From Oricola cellulosilytica (GTDB lineage: Bacteria; Pseudomonadota; Alphaproteobacteria; Rhizobiales; Rhizobiaceae): 64,000 nt of DNA. The stretch covers positions 319,431 to 383,430 of the forward strand of contig NZ_JAINFK010000005.1 of NCBI RefSeq assembly GCF_019966575.1. The letters run 5' to 3'. A model generated the notes under the pieces. That model made no database searches. It was given only the letters and a program-made list of their open reading frames with translations, and was not told the origin of the DNA. Shown here one piece after another: positions 7,552 through 16,271 of the stretch. Position numbers and translations under genes: made by a program. Positions within the stretch are counted from its first letter, which is position 1; the number at the start of each line of letters is the position of its first letter.

Positions 7552-10371
7552 TCAGAGGCCGCCGATTTCCTCGATCCGGGCAAGCGCCGCCCTGAGCGAA
7601 TCACGTTCAGGCACCGCAGCGGCGAGTTTCTCGCGCTCGCCGGTGACAACTTCCGGCTTGGCGTTTGCAACGAATTTTTCGTTCTTCAGCTTGCCCTCGA
7701 GCTTGGCGATATCAGCTTCCGCCCTCGCGATCGCCTTTTGCAGGCGCGCACGTTCCGCTTCAACATCAATCAAGCCTCCCAAAGGCAGACAGGCTGTCGC
7801 TTCACCGATCACGATTTGCGCCGATCCGGGAGGAACGTTGCTCTCCAGCACAATGTCCTCAACGCGCGCCAGTTGCTTCAGCGCCGGATCGTTGCGCAAC
7901 AGGCGTCCGCACGTTGTGTCATTGGCGTTGACCACGACCAGGGGAGCGGTCGCCGACGCCGGAACGTTCATCTCCGCGCGAACCGAGCGAATACCGGTGA
8001 CCAGTTCAATCAGCCAATTGATTTCGTCGGCGGCGTCGCGATCTTTCAGTGTGGGCGATGGCCAGGCCGCGTGACAGACAAGAGTCTCCCGGCTATCGGA
8101 GGTAAGCGCCCAAAGCTCTTCCGTCATGAAGGGCATGAACGGATGCAAGAGCTTGTAGATACCATCCAGCACATATGCCGCGCAGGCCTGCACTTCCGCC
8201 TTCGCGTCCTCGTCGTCACTGTTGAAGACAGGTTTCAGCAGTTCCAGATACCAGTCGCAGAACGTGTTCCACACGAACCGATAGGCTGCGCCGGCGGCAT
8301 CGTTGAACCGATAACCGTCGATGCCCGCGGAAACGTCACGCGCCGCGCGAGTGAATTCGGTCAGGATCCATCGATTTATCTGAAGCTTTGCGTTTTCCGG
8401 TTTGAAGGAAGGATTGGTTTTCACCCCGTTCATCTGGGCGAACCGCGTTGCGTTCCAGAGCTTGGTGCCAAAATTGCGATAGCCGGCAATGCGGGAGGGA
8501 TCGAGTTTCACATCCCTGCCCTGCGCCGCCATGATCGCGAGAGTGAAGCGAAGAGCGTCCGCGCCGTATTCGTCGATCAATTCCAGCGGGTCGATGACAT
8601 TGCCCTTGGACTTCGACATCTTCTGCCCGAACTTGTCGCGTACCAGCGCGTGAACATAGACCGTTTCGAATGGCTCGACCGGCTTCCCCTCGCTGTCCTT
8701 CATGAAATGCAGACCCATCATCATCATCCGCGCAACCCAGAAGAAGATGATGTCAAAACCGGTAACGAGCACGTTCGTTGGATACCACGTCGCGAGTTCT
8801 TCGGTCCGTTCCGGCCAACCAAGTGTTGAGAAGGGCCAGAGCGCCGACGAGAACCACGTATCGAGCACATCCTCGTCCCGGGTCAGATCGACGGCTCGAC
8901 CATAATGAGCTTCCGCCGCCGATCGGGCTTCCTCCTCGCTCTTCTCCACGAAGACTTCCCCGTCCGGTCCGTACCAGGCGGGGATCTGATGTCCCCACCA
9001 AAGCTGGCGTGACACGCACCATGGCTGGATGTTCTCCATCCAGTTGAAGTAGGTATTCTCCCACGTCTTCGGTACGAATTTGGTGCGGCCCTCACGGACC
9101 GACGCAGTGGCAGGCTTGGCCAGGGTCCCGGCATCGACATACCACTGGTCCGTCAGATACGGCTCTATCGGCACGCCGCCTCGGTCGCCATGGGGCACCT
9201 GGTGCTTGTGCGGTTCGATCTTGTCGACCAGTCCGCGCGCCTCCATCAGCGCCACGACACCCTTGCGTGCCTCGAAGCGGTCGACTCCATCGAGCGCCGC
9301 AATCGTCTCCGAAAGCTCAGAGACCTGATCCAGGTCATTGAGAAAATCAGGGTTCTCCTTAAGCGAAATCATACCGTCCGGGGTCAGAACGTTGACGGCC
9401 GGAAGGTTCTGCCGCTTGCCAACCTCGAAGTCGTTGAAATCGTGAGCAGGCGTCATCTTCACTGCTCCGGTCCCGGCTTCAGGATCGGGATATTCGTCGG
9501 CCACGATGGGAATGCGACGGCCGACAAGCGGCAGGATCACATGTCTTCCGACAAGCTCCCGGTAGCGCGGATCGTCAGGATGCACAGCAACCCCGGTGTC
9601 GCCGAGCATCGTTTCCGGCCGTGTCGTCGCGACCACCAGATAATCGCGTGCTTCATACCCGGCCGGATCGCCGTCGGAGGGTTTCCAGGCGGCGCGATTA
9701 CCCTCCTCGTCGAGATTGAACGGATGCTCGTAGGTTGCGCCATCGGCCAGCGGATAGCGGAAATGCCAGAGATTGCCCTCGACCTCGATCTGCTCGACCT
9801 CGAGATCCGAGATCGCCGTCAGCAGCTTCGGATCCCAGTTCACCAGGCGTTTGTCCTTGTAGATCAAACCTTCCTTGTAGAGGCGAACAAAAACTTCCAG
9901 AACGGCCGCGGACAAGCCGTCATCCATGGTGAAACGCTCGCGCGACCAGTCGCATGACGCGCCCAGTCGCTTGAGCTGGTTGAAGATCATCCCGCCGGAC
10001 TCGTTCTTCCACTGCCAGACGCGCTCGATGAACTTCTCGCGGCCCATTTCCCGCCGGCTCGCGTTCTCGCCCGATTGCGCCAGCTGCCTCTCGACCACCA
10101 TCTGGGTCGCTATGCCGGCATGATCCATGCCCGGCTGCCACAATACGTTGAAGCCCTTCATCCGGTGATATCTGATCAGTATATCCTGGAGGGTATTGTT
10201 GAGCGCGTGGCCCATATGCAGGGAGCCGGTGACGTTCGGCGGCGGAATGACGATGCAGTATGGGTCGGCGCCTTCCGTCGCCCCCGCACCCGCCCTAAAT
10301 GCGTCCGCCTCTTCCCAAGTTTTGGCAATTCTCGGTTCAACGCTGGCGGCGTCAAAAGTCTTATCGAGCAT
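7552..10371 (-). CDS. valS: Valyl-tRNA synthetase
   Basis: A 939-residue class I synthetase that charges tRNA-Val. The HIGH-type signature is in PPPNVTGSLHMGHALNNTLQD at about residues 43-63 and the KMSKS loop in FGQKMSKSKGNVIDP near residue 550. The C-terminal tail from about residue 870 is a charged coiled coil (ERARLQKAIARAEADIAKLEGKLKNEKF), as in bacterial ValRS. ATG 10371 gives the usual MLDKTFDAA start. popZ lies 92 bases upstream on the same strand, an arrangement shared with Caulobacter and rhizobia. Confidence 0.95.
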   Translation of the reverse strand: MLDKTFDAASVEPRIAKTWEEADAFRAGAGATEGADPYCIVIPPPNVTGSLHMGHALNNTLQDILIRYHRMKGFNVLWQPGMDHAGIATQMVVERQLAQSGENASRREMGREKFIERVWQWKNESGGMIFNQLKRLGASCDWSRERFTMDDGLSAAVLEVFVRLYKEGLIYKDKRLVNWDPKLLTAISDLEVEQIEVEGNLWHFRYPLADGATYEHPFNLDEEGNRAAWKPSDGDPAGYEARDYLVVATTRPETMLGDTGVAVHPDDPRYRELVGRHVILPLVGRRIPIVADEYPDPEAGTGAVKMTPAHDFNDFEVGKRQNLPAVNVLTPDGMISLKENPDFLNDLDQVSELSETIAALDGVDRFEARKGVVALMEARGLVDKIEPHKHQVPHGDRGGVPIEPYLTDQWYVDAGTLAKPATASVREGRTKFVPKTWENTYFNWMENIQPWCVSRQLWWGHQIPAWYGPDGEVFVEKSEEEARSAAEAHYGRAVDLTRDEDVLDTWFSSALWPFSTLGWPERTEELATWYPTNVLVTGFDIIFFWVARMMMMGLHFMKDSEGKPVEPFETVYVHALVRDKFGQKMSKSKGNVIDPLELIDEYGADALRFTLAIMAAQGRDVKLDPSRIAGYRNFGTKLWNATRFAQMNGVKTNPSFKPENAKLQINRWILTEFTRAARDVSAGIDGYRFNDAAGAAYRFVWNTFCDWYLELLKPVFNSDDEDAKAEVQACAAYVLDGIYKLLHPFMPFMTEELWALTSDSRETLVCHAAWPSPTLKDRDAADEINWLIELVTGIRSVRAEMNVPASATAPLVVVNANDTTCGRLLRNDPALKQLARVEDIVLESNVPPGSAQIVIGEATACLPLGGLIDVEAERARLQKAIARAEADIAKLEGKLKNEKFVANAKPEVVTGEREKLAAAVPERDSLRAALARIEEIGGL

Positions 10372-10463
10372 GAGGAATGGTCCGCAAACAAGGTCGGTAG
10401 TGTCGCGCTCGTGTAAAGCCGCCCCCAACCGCCTGTCAACAAAGGGCGTCGCCGGTGATCCGC

Positions 10464-11285
10464 TCAGGCGCCGCGCGGCTCTCCGCGGGCAATTCGCTCA
10501 ATTTCAGCGCGAACGAGCCGCTCTACCAGCGAAGGCAAATTATTGTCCAGCCATTCCTGAAGCATGGGCCTCAGCATCTCCTCCGCAACCGAGTCGATAT
10601 CGACCCGCGTGCGCTCCAGGCGTCGGGAAAAATCGGAGAAGGACTGAGTGACGGCTTGCGTCACAGCACTCGACATCAACGACGGAACTTCCTGGGACTT
10701 GGCCACATCTTCGCGTGTCCCCTCCTCCAGGGATCCCCGCAACAGGCTTGCGACTTCCTGAAATGCGCCGTTGTCGGACTCCGAAAATCGCGATCCGTAT
10801 TTTGCCCGACGCTCCGCAATGAGCAGATCTCTGTCGAGCCCGCTGAACTCTGCTTCGAGCGCGGCCTCGATCTCAGAAATATCCGGCTCGGGAAATGGGC
10901 TCTCAAGAGGTTGCCGCTCGGAAGCCTCAGCGCCGTCACGGCCGACCGCTGCTTGCCCGGAGGTGCGTTTTTGACTTGCAAGATAATCCTCAATCGCCGC
11001 GGTGATATCGTCCCCAGGCGTTGCTACCGTCTGAAGCGGCTCGCTTGAGGAGCTTCGTGAAAACTCCCCGAATACCGGAACGGCTGCTTGATCTCCCGCA
11101 TCATTCGCCGGTGCGGGCACAACGGTCGCCGGCGCAAACTGCATGCCCGTGTCGCCGGGCGCTTTCTCGACCCTCTCTGTTGTGACGCCCCGGCTTTTGC
11201 TTTCGCCAGCATCAATGATCCGGCGGATCGAAGCCAGAATCTCGTCCATTGATGGTTGTTCGCGAAGTGCGTTACTCTGTCCCAT
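10464..11285 (-). CDS. popZ: Polar organizing protein PopZ (DUF2497)
   Basis: A 273-residue, acidic, low-complexity protein whose two ends match PopZ: an N-terminal helix (SMDEILASIRRIIDAGES, residues 12-29) and a conserved C-terminal DUF2497 block (VDSVAEEMLRPMLQEWLDNNLPSLVERLVRAEIERIARG) that in Caulobacter drives oligomerisation at the cell pole and anchors ParB-bound centromeres. The middle is disordered and rich in acidic residues and proline. A GGGGA ribosome site precedes the ATG. It sits directly upstream of valS, the conserved neighbour. Confidence 0.9.
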   Translation of the reverse strand: MGQSNALREQPSMDEILASIRRIIDAGESKSRGVTTERVEKAPGDTGMQFAPATVVPAPANDAGDQAAVPVFGEFSRSSSSEPLQTVATPGDDITAAIEDYLASQKRTSGQAAVGRDGAEASERQPLESPFPEPDISEIEAALEAEFSGLDRDLLIAERRAKYGSRFSESDNGAFQEVASLLRGSLEEGTREDVAKSQEVPSLMSSAVTQAVTQSFSDFSRRLERTRVDIDSVAEEMLRPMLQEWLDNNLPSLVERLVRAEIERIARGEPRGA

Positions 11286-11697
11286 CGATTTTCCCCAGCG
11301 TGCCGTAACTACGGCGAATCACGCTGCAACGATAACTTATGACTTGCCCATTGAGAATCCTCGGGGGCGCAAGCGCGAGCGTGACCCACAGCAATTACGC
11401 GGCAAATTTATTGCAGCGACGGTAGACGTCCGTCAGGCGGCAAACATGCGAATCGCGGTTCCCTTCGGGAGTGCGGAGTGATCTGCACAACGCCGACACC
11501 ACGTCCAGAACGGTCGTGCGGGCGGTCAGCACGCTAAGCGCTTCGGATCAACCGACCTTTCTCGACCAAACGAAATTGCCCAGAGCGAACCCGGCGGCAC
11601 GCAAGTTTTTTCTGGAGCAGCGGAGCGCGCAGCTTCCAATTTGACCCGGCAGTTCGATTGGAATTCGGCGGAGTTGCCGCCGCGCTACCTTACCGGT
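11286..11697. other. 412-base non-coding gap at the position where tolC would be expected
   Basis: I see no gene with family resemblance here. In rhizobia the order popZ-tolC-pcm is, from memory, common; here the TolC outer-membrane efflux gene is missing and this gap takes its place. On the reverse strand around 11485-11545 a short phrase reads EALSVLTARTTVLDVVSA, in which RTTVLDV faintly resembles a conserved TolC segment (RTxxDVL), but it is bounded by a stop and could be chance. The right-hand end must include the terminator region of pcm and the left the popZ promoter. Confidence 0.45.
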
Positions 11698-12366
11698 TCA
11701 AAATACGAAAGCCGGCTCCTTTTGAAATCCGGGCAGCGGCTTTACGCTCAGATTGAAGGCCCTTCGGCCGGAGATATTTTTGCCGTCGCGAACGAAGAGG
11801 TTAGCGAAGGCCCCTAATCCGTGCCCCACGACCGCGACCATCCGTCCGCCATCCTTGAGTTGATCGAACAGCGCCTCGGGCACCTCCTCGATTGCTCCGC
11901 CGATAAAGATGACGTCATAAGGGCCCTCGGCAGGATAGCCCTCACGCAACGGCCCGGTCACTACGGCCACATTGTCAAAGCCGTTATCGACCAGAACCTC
12001 AGTAGCACGCCCAGCCAGATCCTCGTCGCTTTCGAGGGCAATCACGGCGCCGCCCAGCTTGGAAAGGACCGCGGAGGAATAACCGGTGGCGCAACCGATA
12101 TCCAGAATCAGATCATCCTCCTGCACATCGGCAAGCTGGACGAGCTTTGCAAACGGCGAAGGCTCCATGAGATACCGTCTCACCCCGTTCGTCGTTGCCA
12201 GTTCGATGTCGTCGTCGATGTAGGCGAAGGGTTTGCGCGCGTCGGACACAAACTCTTCCCGCGGAACGGCAAGAAGGGCTTCCACAATCCTCAAATTGGT
12301 GACGTCGGTCGTCCGTACCTGTGTATCCACCATTGATTGGCGCAAATCGGCGTAATTTTGCCCCAT
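11698..12366 (-). CDS. pcm: Protein-L-isoaspartate O-methyltransferase family protein
   Basis: A 222-residue SAM-dependent methyltransferase of the Pcm family, proposed to repair isoaspartyl residues in damaged proteins. It has the N-terminal MVDTQVRTTDVTNLRIVEALLAVPREEFV block, the SAM-binding motif LILDIGCATGYSSAVL at about residues 86-101, and ALESDEDLAGRA for motif II. The family's catalytic-loop sequence is of the divergent alphaproteobacterial type. The gene is monocistronic as far as I can see: a 412-base gap follows and tRNA-Cys precedes it. Confidence 0.85.
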   Translation of the reverse strand: MGQNYADLRQSMVDTQVRTTDVTNLRIVEALLAVPREEFVSDARKPFAYIDDDIELATTNGVRRYLMEPSPFAKLVQLADVQEDDLILDIGCATGYSSAVLSKLGGAVIALESDEDLAGRATEVLVDNGFDNVAVVTGPLREGYPAEGPYDVIFIGGAIEEVPEALFDQLKDGGRMVAVVGHGLGAFANLFVRDGKNISGRRAFNLSVKPLPGFQKEPAFVF

Positions 12367-12400
12367 GGCTTCAAACCCGTTTCTCTTTTCCGGTCCATGC

Positions 12401-12420
12401 CTCGGCGAGACCTCGCCGAG
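12401..12420. repeat. Perfect 9-2-9 palindrome upstream of pcm
   Basis: CTCGGCGAG at 12401-12409 and its exact reverse complement CTCGCCGAG at 12412-12420 are separated by two bases. It lies 35-54 bases upstream of the pcm start codon, so it could be an operator or a leader hairpin. No partner copy was noticed elsewhere in the window. Confidence 0.4.
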
Positions 12421-12625
12421 CGATCACAATGAACTTTGGCTTCTATGGTCTGTGCAACCGACGATCAAGAGCAATGGACAATAAGGTGTCGACCGCAATT
12501 GCCAACATATCTTTACCAAGCAGCACGGAGCTTCGGGAAACCGCATTTGAGACCGTAGCGCACCCTCACTGACACTCCAGAACCAACGCGCAGTCGAAAT
12601 GCGCCTCGACGTTTGCCGGAGGTTG

Positions 12626-12699
12626 TGGAGGCCTCGCCCGGAATCGAACCGGGGTGCAAGGATTTGCAGTCCTCTGCGTAACCACTCCGCCACGAGGCC
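12626..12699 (-). tRNA. tRNA-Cys (anticodon GCA)
   Basis: On the reverse strand the acceptor arm GGCCTCG (12699-12693) pairs with CGAGGCC (12636-12630). The anticodon loop reads CTGCAAA, giving GCA, the T arm has GGTTCGATTCC, and the 3' CCA is encoded at 12628-12626. Length including CCA is 74 bases. The cloverleaf is complete. Confidence 0.96.
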
Positions 12700-12765
12700 A
12701 TTCCATGGATGTGGTGTATGGCGCGTCCTGTTAACAGAGGGATTTTCGCCCGGCAAGCGTCCTTA

Positions 12766-13053
12766 TCATTGGCGTCCCTGTTTTTCCTTCCGACCGAAGA
12801 ACTTCACGGCAAGCTTGCGCCGCCAACGCCGCACGGCGGGAATATCCTGGGAGAGGACAAGTACCCCCAGAGGCAGCATCCAGAAGCCGACAACGGGCAG
12901 AAAGCCGACGACGCCACCGATGATCAGGAAAGAGCCGAGAACCATTCGCCCCTGCCGACTGCCCGGTACAGGCATGTCGCGGCCAAACACCCGAATTTTT
13001 CGCCGGCGAGGCTTTCCGGACTGGGGCGACGCTTCATCGGATGTCTTAGTCAT
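12766..13053 (-). CDS. Small conserved two-helix membrane protein, unknown function
   Basis: A 95-residue protein with a basic N terminus (PRRRKIRVFGRDMPVPGSRQGR), then one long or two close hydrophobic segments from about residue 38 to 65 (MVLGSFLIIGGVVGFLPVVGFWMLPLGVLVLSQD), and a basic tail (RRWRRKLAVKFFGRKEK). The pattern resembles the short PGPGW-type inner-membrane proteins found in many proteobacteria, with a pair of helices joined by a Pro-containing turn. It lies between tRNA-Cys and tRNA-Asn. No function is known to me. Confidence 0.65.
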   Translation of the reverse strand: MTKTSDEASPQSGKPRRRKIRVFGRDMPVPGSRQGRMVLGSFLIIGGVVGFLPVVGFWMLPLGVLVLSQDIPAVRRWRRKLAVKFFGRKEKQGRQ

Positions 13054-13214
13054 CTCAAATCGACGCCCACGAAAAAGAAAGGTCGCCGGGCCGGGCTTGA
13101 TTTACGCTCGAGGAGTAATTGCACATGTCTCTCATCACGGTAAAAAAAGTTTCTTTCTCGCCTTGGCAAATCGGAACGACCTTTGATATAGGCTCGCTCC
13201 AGCTTGAGCGCTAT

Positions 13215-13289
13215 TCCCCGGTAGCTCAGCGGTAGAGCAACCGGCTGTTAACCGGTTGGTCGCTGGTTCGAATCCGGCCCGGGGAGCCA
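13215..13289 (+). tRNA. tRNA-Asn (anticodon GTT)
   Basis: TCCCCGG at 13215-13221 pairs with CCGGGGA at 13279-13285. The D arm GCTCAGCGGTAGAGC, anticodon loop CTGTTAA (GTT) and T arm GGTTCGAATCC are all in place, and CCA is encoded at 13287-13289. Total 75 bases. Confidence 0.97.
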
Positions 13290-13300
13290 CCTCTCGATGG

Positions 13301-13334
13301 ACGGTCGCCATGTCAACGCATTGGCGGCCGTTTT
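13301..13334 (+). terminator. Terminator of tRNA-Asn
   Basis: ACGGTCGCCA at 13301-13310 pairs with TGGCGGCCGT at 13322-13331 (one G-U pair), with an 11-base loop, and runs into a short T stretch (13331-13334). It lies 11 bases beyond the tRNA-Asn CCA end, where a tRNA transcript should stop. Confidence 0.7.
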
Positions 13335-13368
13335 GCATTGCCCCTCCACATGTCCGTTCCATTTCTGC

Positions 13369-13396
13369 TGATCCAGAGCGCAGGCTACTGCGTAAG
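13369..13396 (+). promoter_or_regulatory. Candidate ECF (RpoE/ChrR-type, singlet-oxygen) promoter for the photolyase operon
   Basis: TGATCC at 13369-13374 is followed after exactly 18 bases by TAAG at 13393-13396, matching the consensus I know for the Rhodobacter sphaeroides RpoE singlet-oxygen sigma factor (TGATCC-N18-TAAG). It ends 26 bases before the photolyase start codon. The downstream genes belong to families in that regulon (photolyase, cyclopropane synthase, DUF1365), which strengthens the call. The cognate sigma factor gene is not in the window. Confidence 0.75.
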
Positions 13397-13422
13397 GCGC
13401 TGCAATAATTGTTTGCAAGTGA

Positions 13423-14895
13423 TTGGTGAACGACATTCCCGCCGGTGAACCCCGCCACGCTCCCATAATCGTCTGGTTCCGCAACGATTTGCGGACTGGA
13501 GACAATCGTGCGTTGTCCACGGGGTCTAGAACCGGCGTACCGGTAATTCCGCTTTACATACTTGAGGACGAAGAGGACGGTTCAGCAACCCTGGGAAGCG
13601 CGCAGAAATGGTGGCTGCATCACTCCATTGAAGCGCTTGCTTCGCGACTGGCGAGTATGGGCACTCCTCTGATACTGCGCCGCGGGCGGGCGCTCGAGGT
13701 TCTTCACTCGGTCGTTTCCGTTACAGGCGCTCGGACGGTTCTGTGGAATCGTCGCTACCTGCCGTCACATTTAGCGCGCGACGCGGAGATCCAGCAGGCC
13801 CTTCAAATCGACGGTGTGACAATTGAAAGCTCCGAAGGGCACATTCTCCATGAGCCGACACAGATGCGTACCGTCTCGGGGGGGCCGTACCGGGTTTATA
13901 CACCGTTCTGGCGTGCGTTCTCCAGCGGCATGGAGCCACGCCCGCCGCTAGCGCGGCCTGAAAGCCTGATGCCCATTGGCATGTCACTGCAGTCCGATCG
14001 TCTCGAAGACTGGGGGCTATTGCCCAACGGACCGGATTGGTCTGCCGGCATCGCCGCGCAATGGACGCCCGGCGAAGACGGTGCCATCACACGCCTTGAC
14101 GCCTTCCTGGCAAAGAGGCTCGCGGGCTATGGTGAAGACCGTAACGTTCCTTCGATTGACGGCACGTCGCGCCTGTCCCCCCACCTGGCGTTCGGCGAGA
14201 TAACGCCGTTTCAGATCTGGCACGCAACGGAAATGTCCCGGGACGAGGTCCCGACAGCTGACCTTCAGACATTCCGCAAGGAGCTTGTGTGGCGCGAATT
14301 CTCCTATCACCTCCTGGTCAACTGTCCGGATCTGCCGACCGCGAATTACAATTCCGATTTTGACAAGTTTCCGTGGAGAGAACCGGGCGACCTCCTGTCC
14401 GCCTGGCAGCGCGGACGCACCGGTTACCCGATCGTCGATGCAGGCATGCGTCAGCTCTGGCAGACCGGCTGGATGCACAATCGTGTACGCATGATCGTCG
14501 GTTCGTTTCTGGTCAAGCATCTGCTGATCGATTGGCGCCACGGCGAAAAATGGTTCTGGGATACGCTGGTCGACGCCGATCCGGCATCCAACAGTGCCAG
14601 TTGGCAGTGGATCGCGGGTTCCGGCGCCGACGCATCTCCCTATTTCCGCATCTTCAATCCGATATTGCAGGGCGAGAAATTCGACCCCACCGGAGAATAC
14701 GTCAAACAGTTTGTCCCGGAGCTGGCGGATATTCCGGCGAAGTACATCCACAATCCTTGGGAGGCTCCCGCTTCCGTACAGAGTGAAGCGGGTGTGAGGC
14801 TGGGAGAGACCTATCCCCGTCCAATCGTTGAACATCGGCGAGCACGCGAGCGTGCGCTCAACGCCTATCACGCGATGAAAGGAAAAACTGCTTGA
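13423..14895 (+). CDS. phrB: Deoxyribodipyrimidine photolyase (class I type)
   Basis: A 490-residue flavoprotein of the cryptochrome/photolyase family that splits UV-induced pyrimidine dimers using blue light. The N-terminal antenna domain begins PIIVWFRNDLRTGDNRAL at about residue 14; the FAD domain has the hallmark run GRTGYPIVDAGMRQLWQTGWMHNRVRMIVGSFLVKHL (about 342-378) and WDTLVDADPASNSASWQWIAGSGADASPYFRIFNP, with the Asn and Trp residues that line the flavin and lesion pocket. It is the first gene of a tight four-gene operon and has a consensus ECF promoter upstream. Its stop overlaps the next start by four bases if TTG is used. Confidence 0.95.
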   Translation: MVNDIPAGEPRHAPIIVWFRNDLRTGDNRALSTGSRTGVPVIPLYILEDEEDGSATLGSAQKWWLHHSIEALASRLASMGTPLILRRGRALEVLHSVVSVTGARTVLWNRRYLPSHLARDAEIQQALQIDGVTIESSEGHILHEPTQMRTVSGGPYRVYTPFWRAFSSGMEPRPPLARPESLMPIGMSLQSDRLEDWGLLPNGPDWSAGIAAQWTPGEDGAITRLDAFLAKRLAGYGEDRNVPSIDGTSRLSPHLAFGEITPFQIWHATEMSRDEVPTADLQTFRKELVWREFSYHLLVNCPDLPTANYNSDFDKFPWREPGDLLSAWQRGRTGYPIVDAGMRQLWQTGWMHNRVRMIVGSFLVKHLLIDWRHGEKWFWDTLVDADPASNSASWQWIAGSGADASPYFRIFNPILQGEKFDPTGEYVKQFVPELADIPAKYIHNPWEAPASVQSEAGVRLGETYPRPIVEHRRARERALNAYHAMKGKTA

Positions 14896-16265
14896 CCGTG
14901 AATTTCGTTGCGCCGCTGAAGGCGGAAACCAGGGGGGCCAGAAAGAAGATTGCCGTGATAGGCAGCGGCATATCGGGCCTGGCCGCGGCATGGTCGCTTT
15001 CCAAGCGTCATGACGTCACCCTCTATGAGGCCGAAGACCGACCCGGCGGCCATACGTGTACAGTCGATGTAGACTATGACGGCTCGCAAATAGCCGTGGA
15101 CGTCGGATTTATCGTCATGAACGCCCGAAACTATCCAAATCTGACCGCCCTGTTCGAGCACTTTGGTGTACCGGTCGAGAACTCGAACATGAGCTTCTCA
15201 CTCTCGCTCGACAACGGATGGCGTGAATGGTGCGGCGAGAACCTGCTTACGCTGTTCGCCCAGAAGCGCAATCTGCTATCACCCTCATTCTGGTGGATGC
15301 TGAAAGAGATCCTCCGCTTCAACCGCCAGTGTCTCGTCGACCGCCAAGCCGGCCATTTGGACCGGATATCGATCGGTCAATATCTAAAGGCGCGACGATT
15401 CTCCGCGCGCTTCCGAGACGATTATCTGATCCCTATGGCGGCGGCCATCTGGTCGACGCCGCGGATCAGAATGCTGGACTTCCCCGCGCGGTCCTTCGTC
15501 AACTTCTTTGAGAACCATCGCCTGCTCGAGACAACGCCGCCGAGTTGGCAAACCGTCTCCGGAGGTTCGAGGACGTATCTCGGGAGGGTGTTGTCGGACT
15601 TTGAGGGCGCGCTGCTTACGGGGACACCTATCCGATCCGTGAAGAAGGTTGTTGGCGGAGTGGCGGTGACAAACATGTCAAGATCGACAGCGCTCTTCGA
15701 CAGTGTGGTTCTGGCTTCGCATACGGATCAGAGCCTCGCCATGCGCGGCAGCGACGCGTCTGACGAGGAACGTAGCATCCTCGAGGCAATTCCTTACAAG
15801 TCGAACCGGGTCGTTCTCCATCGCGACCCATCGTTCATGCCACGTCGCCCGGGAGCCTGGGCCGCTTGGAATTACCTGCGCGACGCGAGCACCGGTGACG
15901 AGAGCGAAATCTGCGTCACCTACTGGATGAATCGGCTTCAAAATCTGGACAATACCAGGCCGCTCTTCGTAACGCTCAACCCCGTCCGCGATCCGGCGCC
16001 GGGAACGATTTTCGGCGAGTGGATCTTCGACCACCCCCAGTTCGACGACAGTTCGTTCGAAGCCCAATTGCGGCTCAATCGGATCCAAGGTAAAGGCGGA
16101 ATCTGGTACGCAGGCGCATGGACTGGCTACGGCTTTCACGAAGACGGTCTGCGATCCGCCCTGGAGGTCGCATCGGCGCTAGGCGGCGTCATACCCTGGC
16201 GGGTCGATGCCCCCGCTGCCGCTCCCTCAAGTGCTCATCTTCCGGCGATTCAAGCGGCAGAATAG
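14892..16265 (+). CDS. FAD-dependent amine-oxidase-like oxidoreductase
   Basis: A 457-residue flavoprotein with a Rossmann FAD motif IAVIGSGISGLAAAW at about residues 20-34 and the GG doublet motif EAEDRPGGHTCT near 50. It is related to NAD(P)-binding amine oxidase/phytoene desaturase-like proteins. It is regularly found with DUF1365 and cyclopropane-fatty-acid synthase genes, so a role in modifying membrane fatty acids (for example furan fatty acid formation) is possible, but that is inference. Start is uncertain: TTG at 14892 overlaps the photolyase stop, and GTG at 14898 is an equal alternative. The next gene follows after six bases. Confidence 0.8.
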   Translation: MTVNFVAPLKAETRGARKKIAVIGSGISGLAAAWSLSKRHDVTLYEAEDRPGGHTCTVDVDYDGSQIAVDVGFIVMNARNYPNLTALFEHFGVPVENSNMSFSLSLDNGWREWCGENLLTLFAQKRNLLSPSFWWMLKEILRFNRQCLVDRQAGHLDRISIGQYLKARRFSARFRDDYLIPMAAAIWSTPRIRMLDFPARSFVNFFENHRLLETTPPSWQTVSGGSRTYLGRVLSDFEGALLTGTPIRSVKKVVGGVAVTNMSRSTALFDSVVLASHTDQSLAMRGSDASDEERSILEAIPYKSNRVVLHRDPSFMPRRPGAWAAWNYLRDASTGDESEICVTYWMNRLQNLDNTRPLFVTLNPVRDPAPGTIFGEWIFDHPQFDDSSFEAQLRLNRIQGKGGIWYAGAWTGYGFHEDGLRSALEVASALGGVIPWRVDAPAAAPSSAHLPAIQAAE

Positions 16266-16271
16266 GCAACG

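Noticed and set aside
12424-12756. A protein gene across tRNA-Cys
   Set aside because: The frame reads straight through a complete tRNA cloverleaf with encoded CCA; the peptide is the translation of the tRNA.
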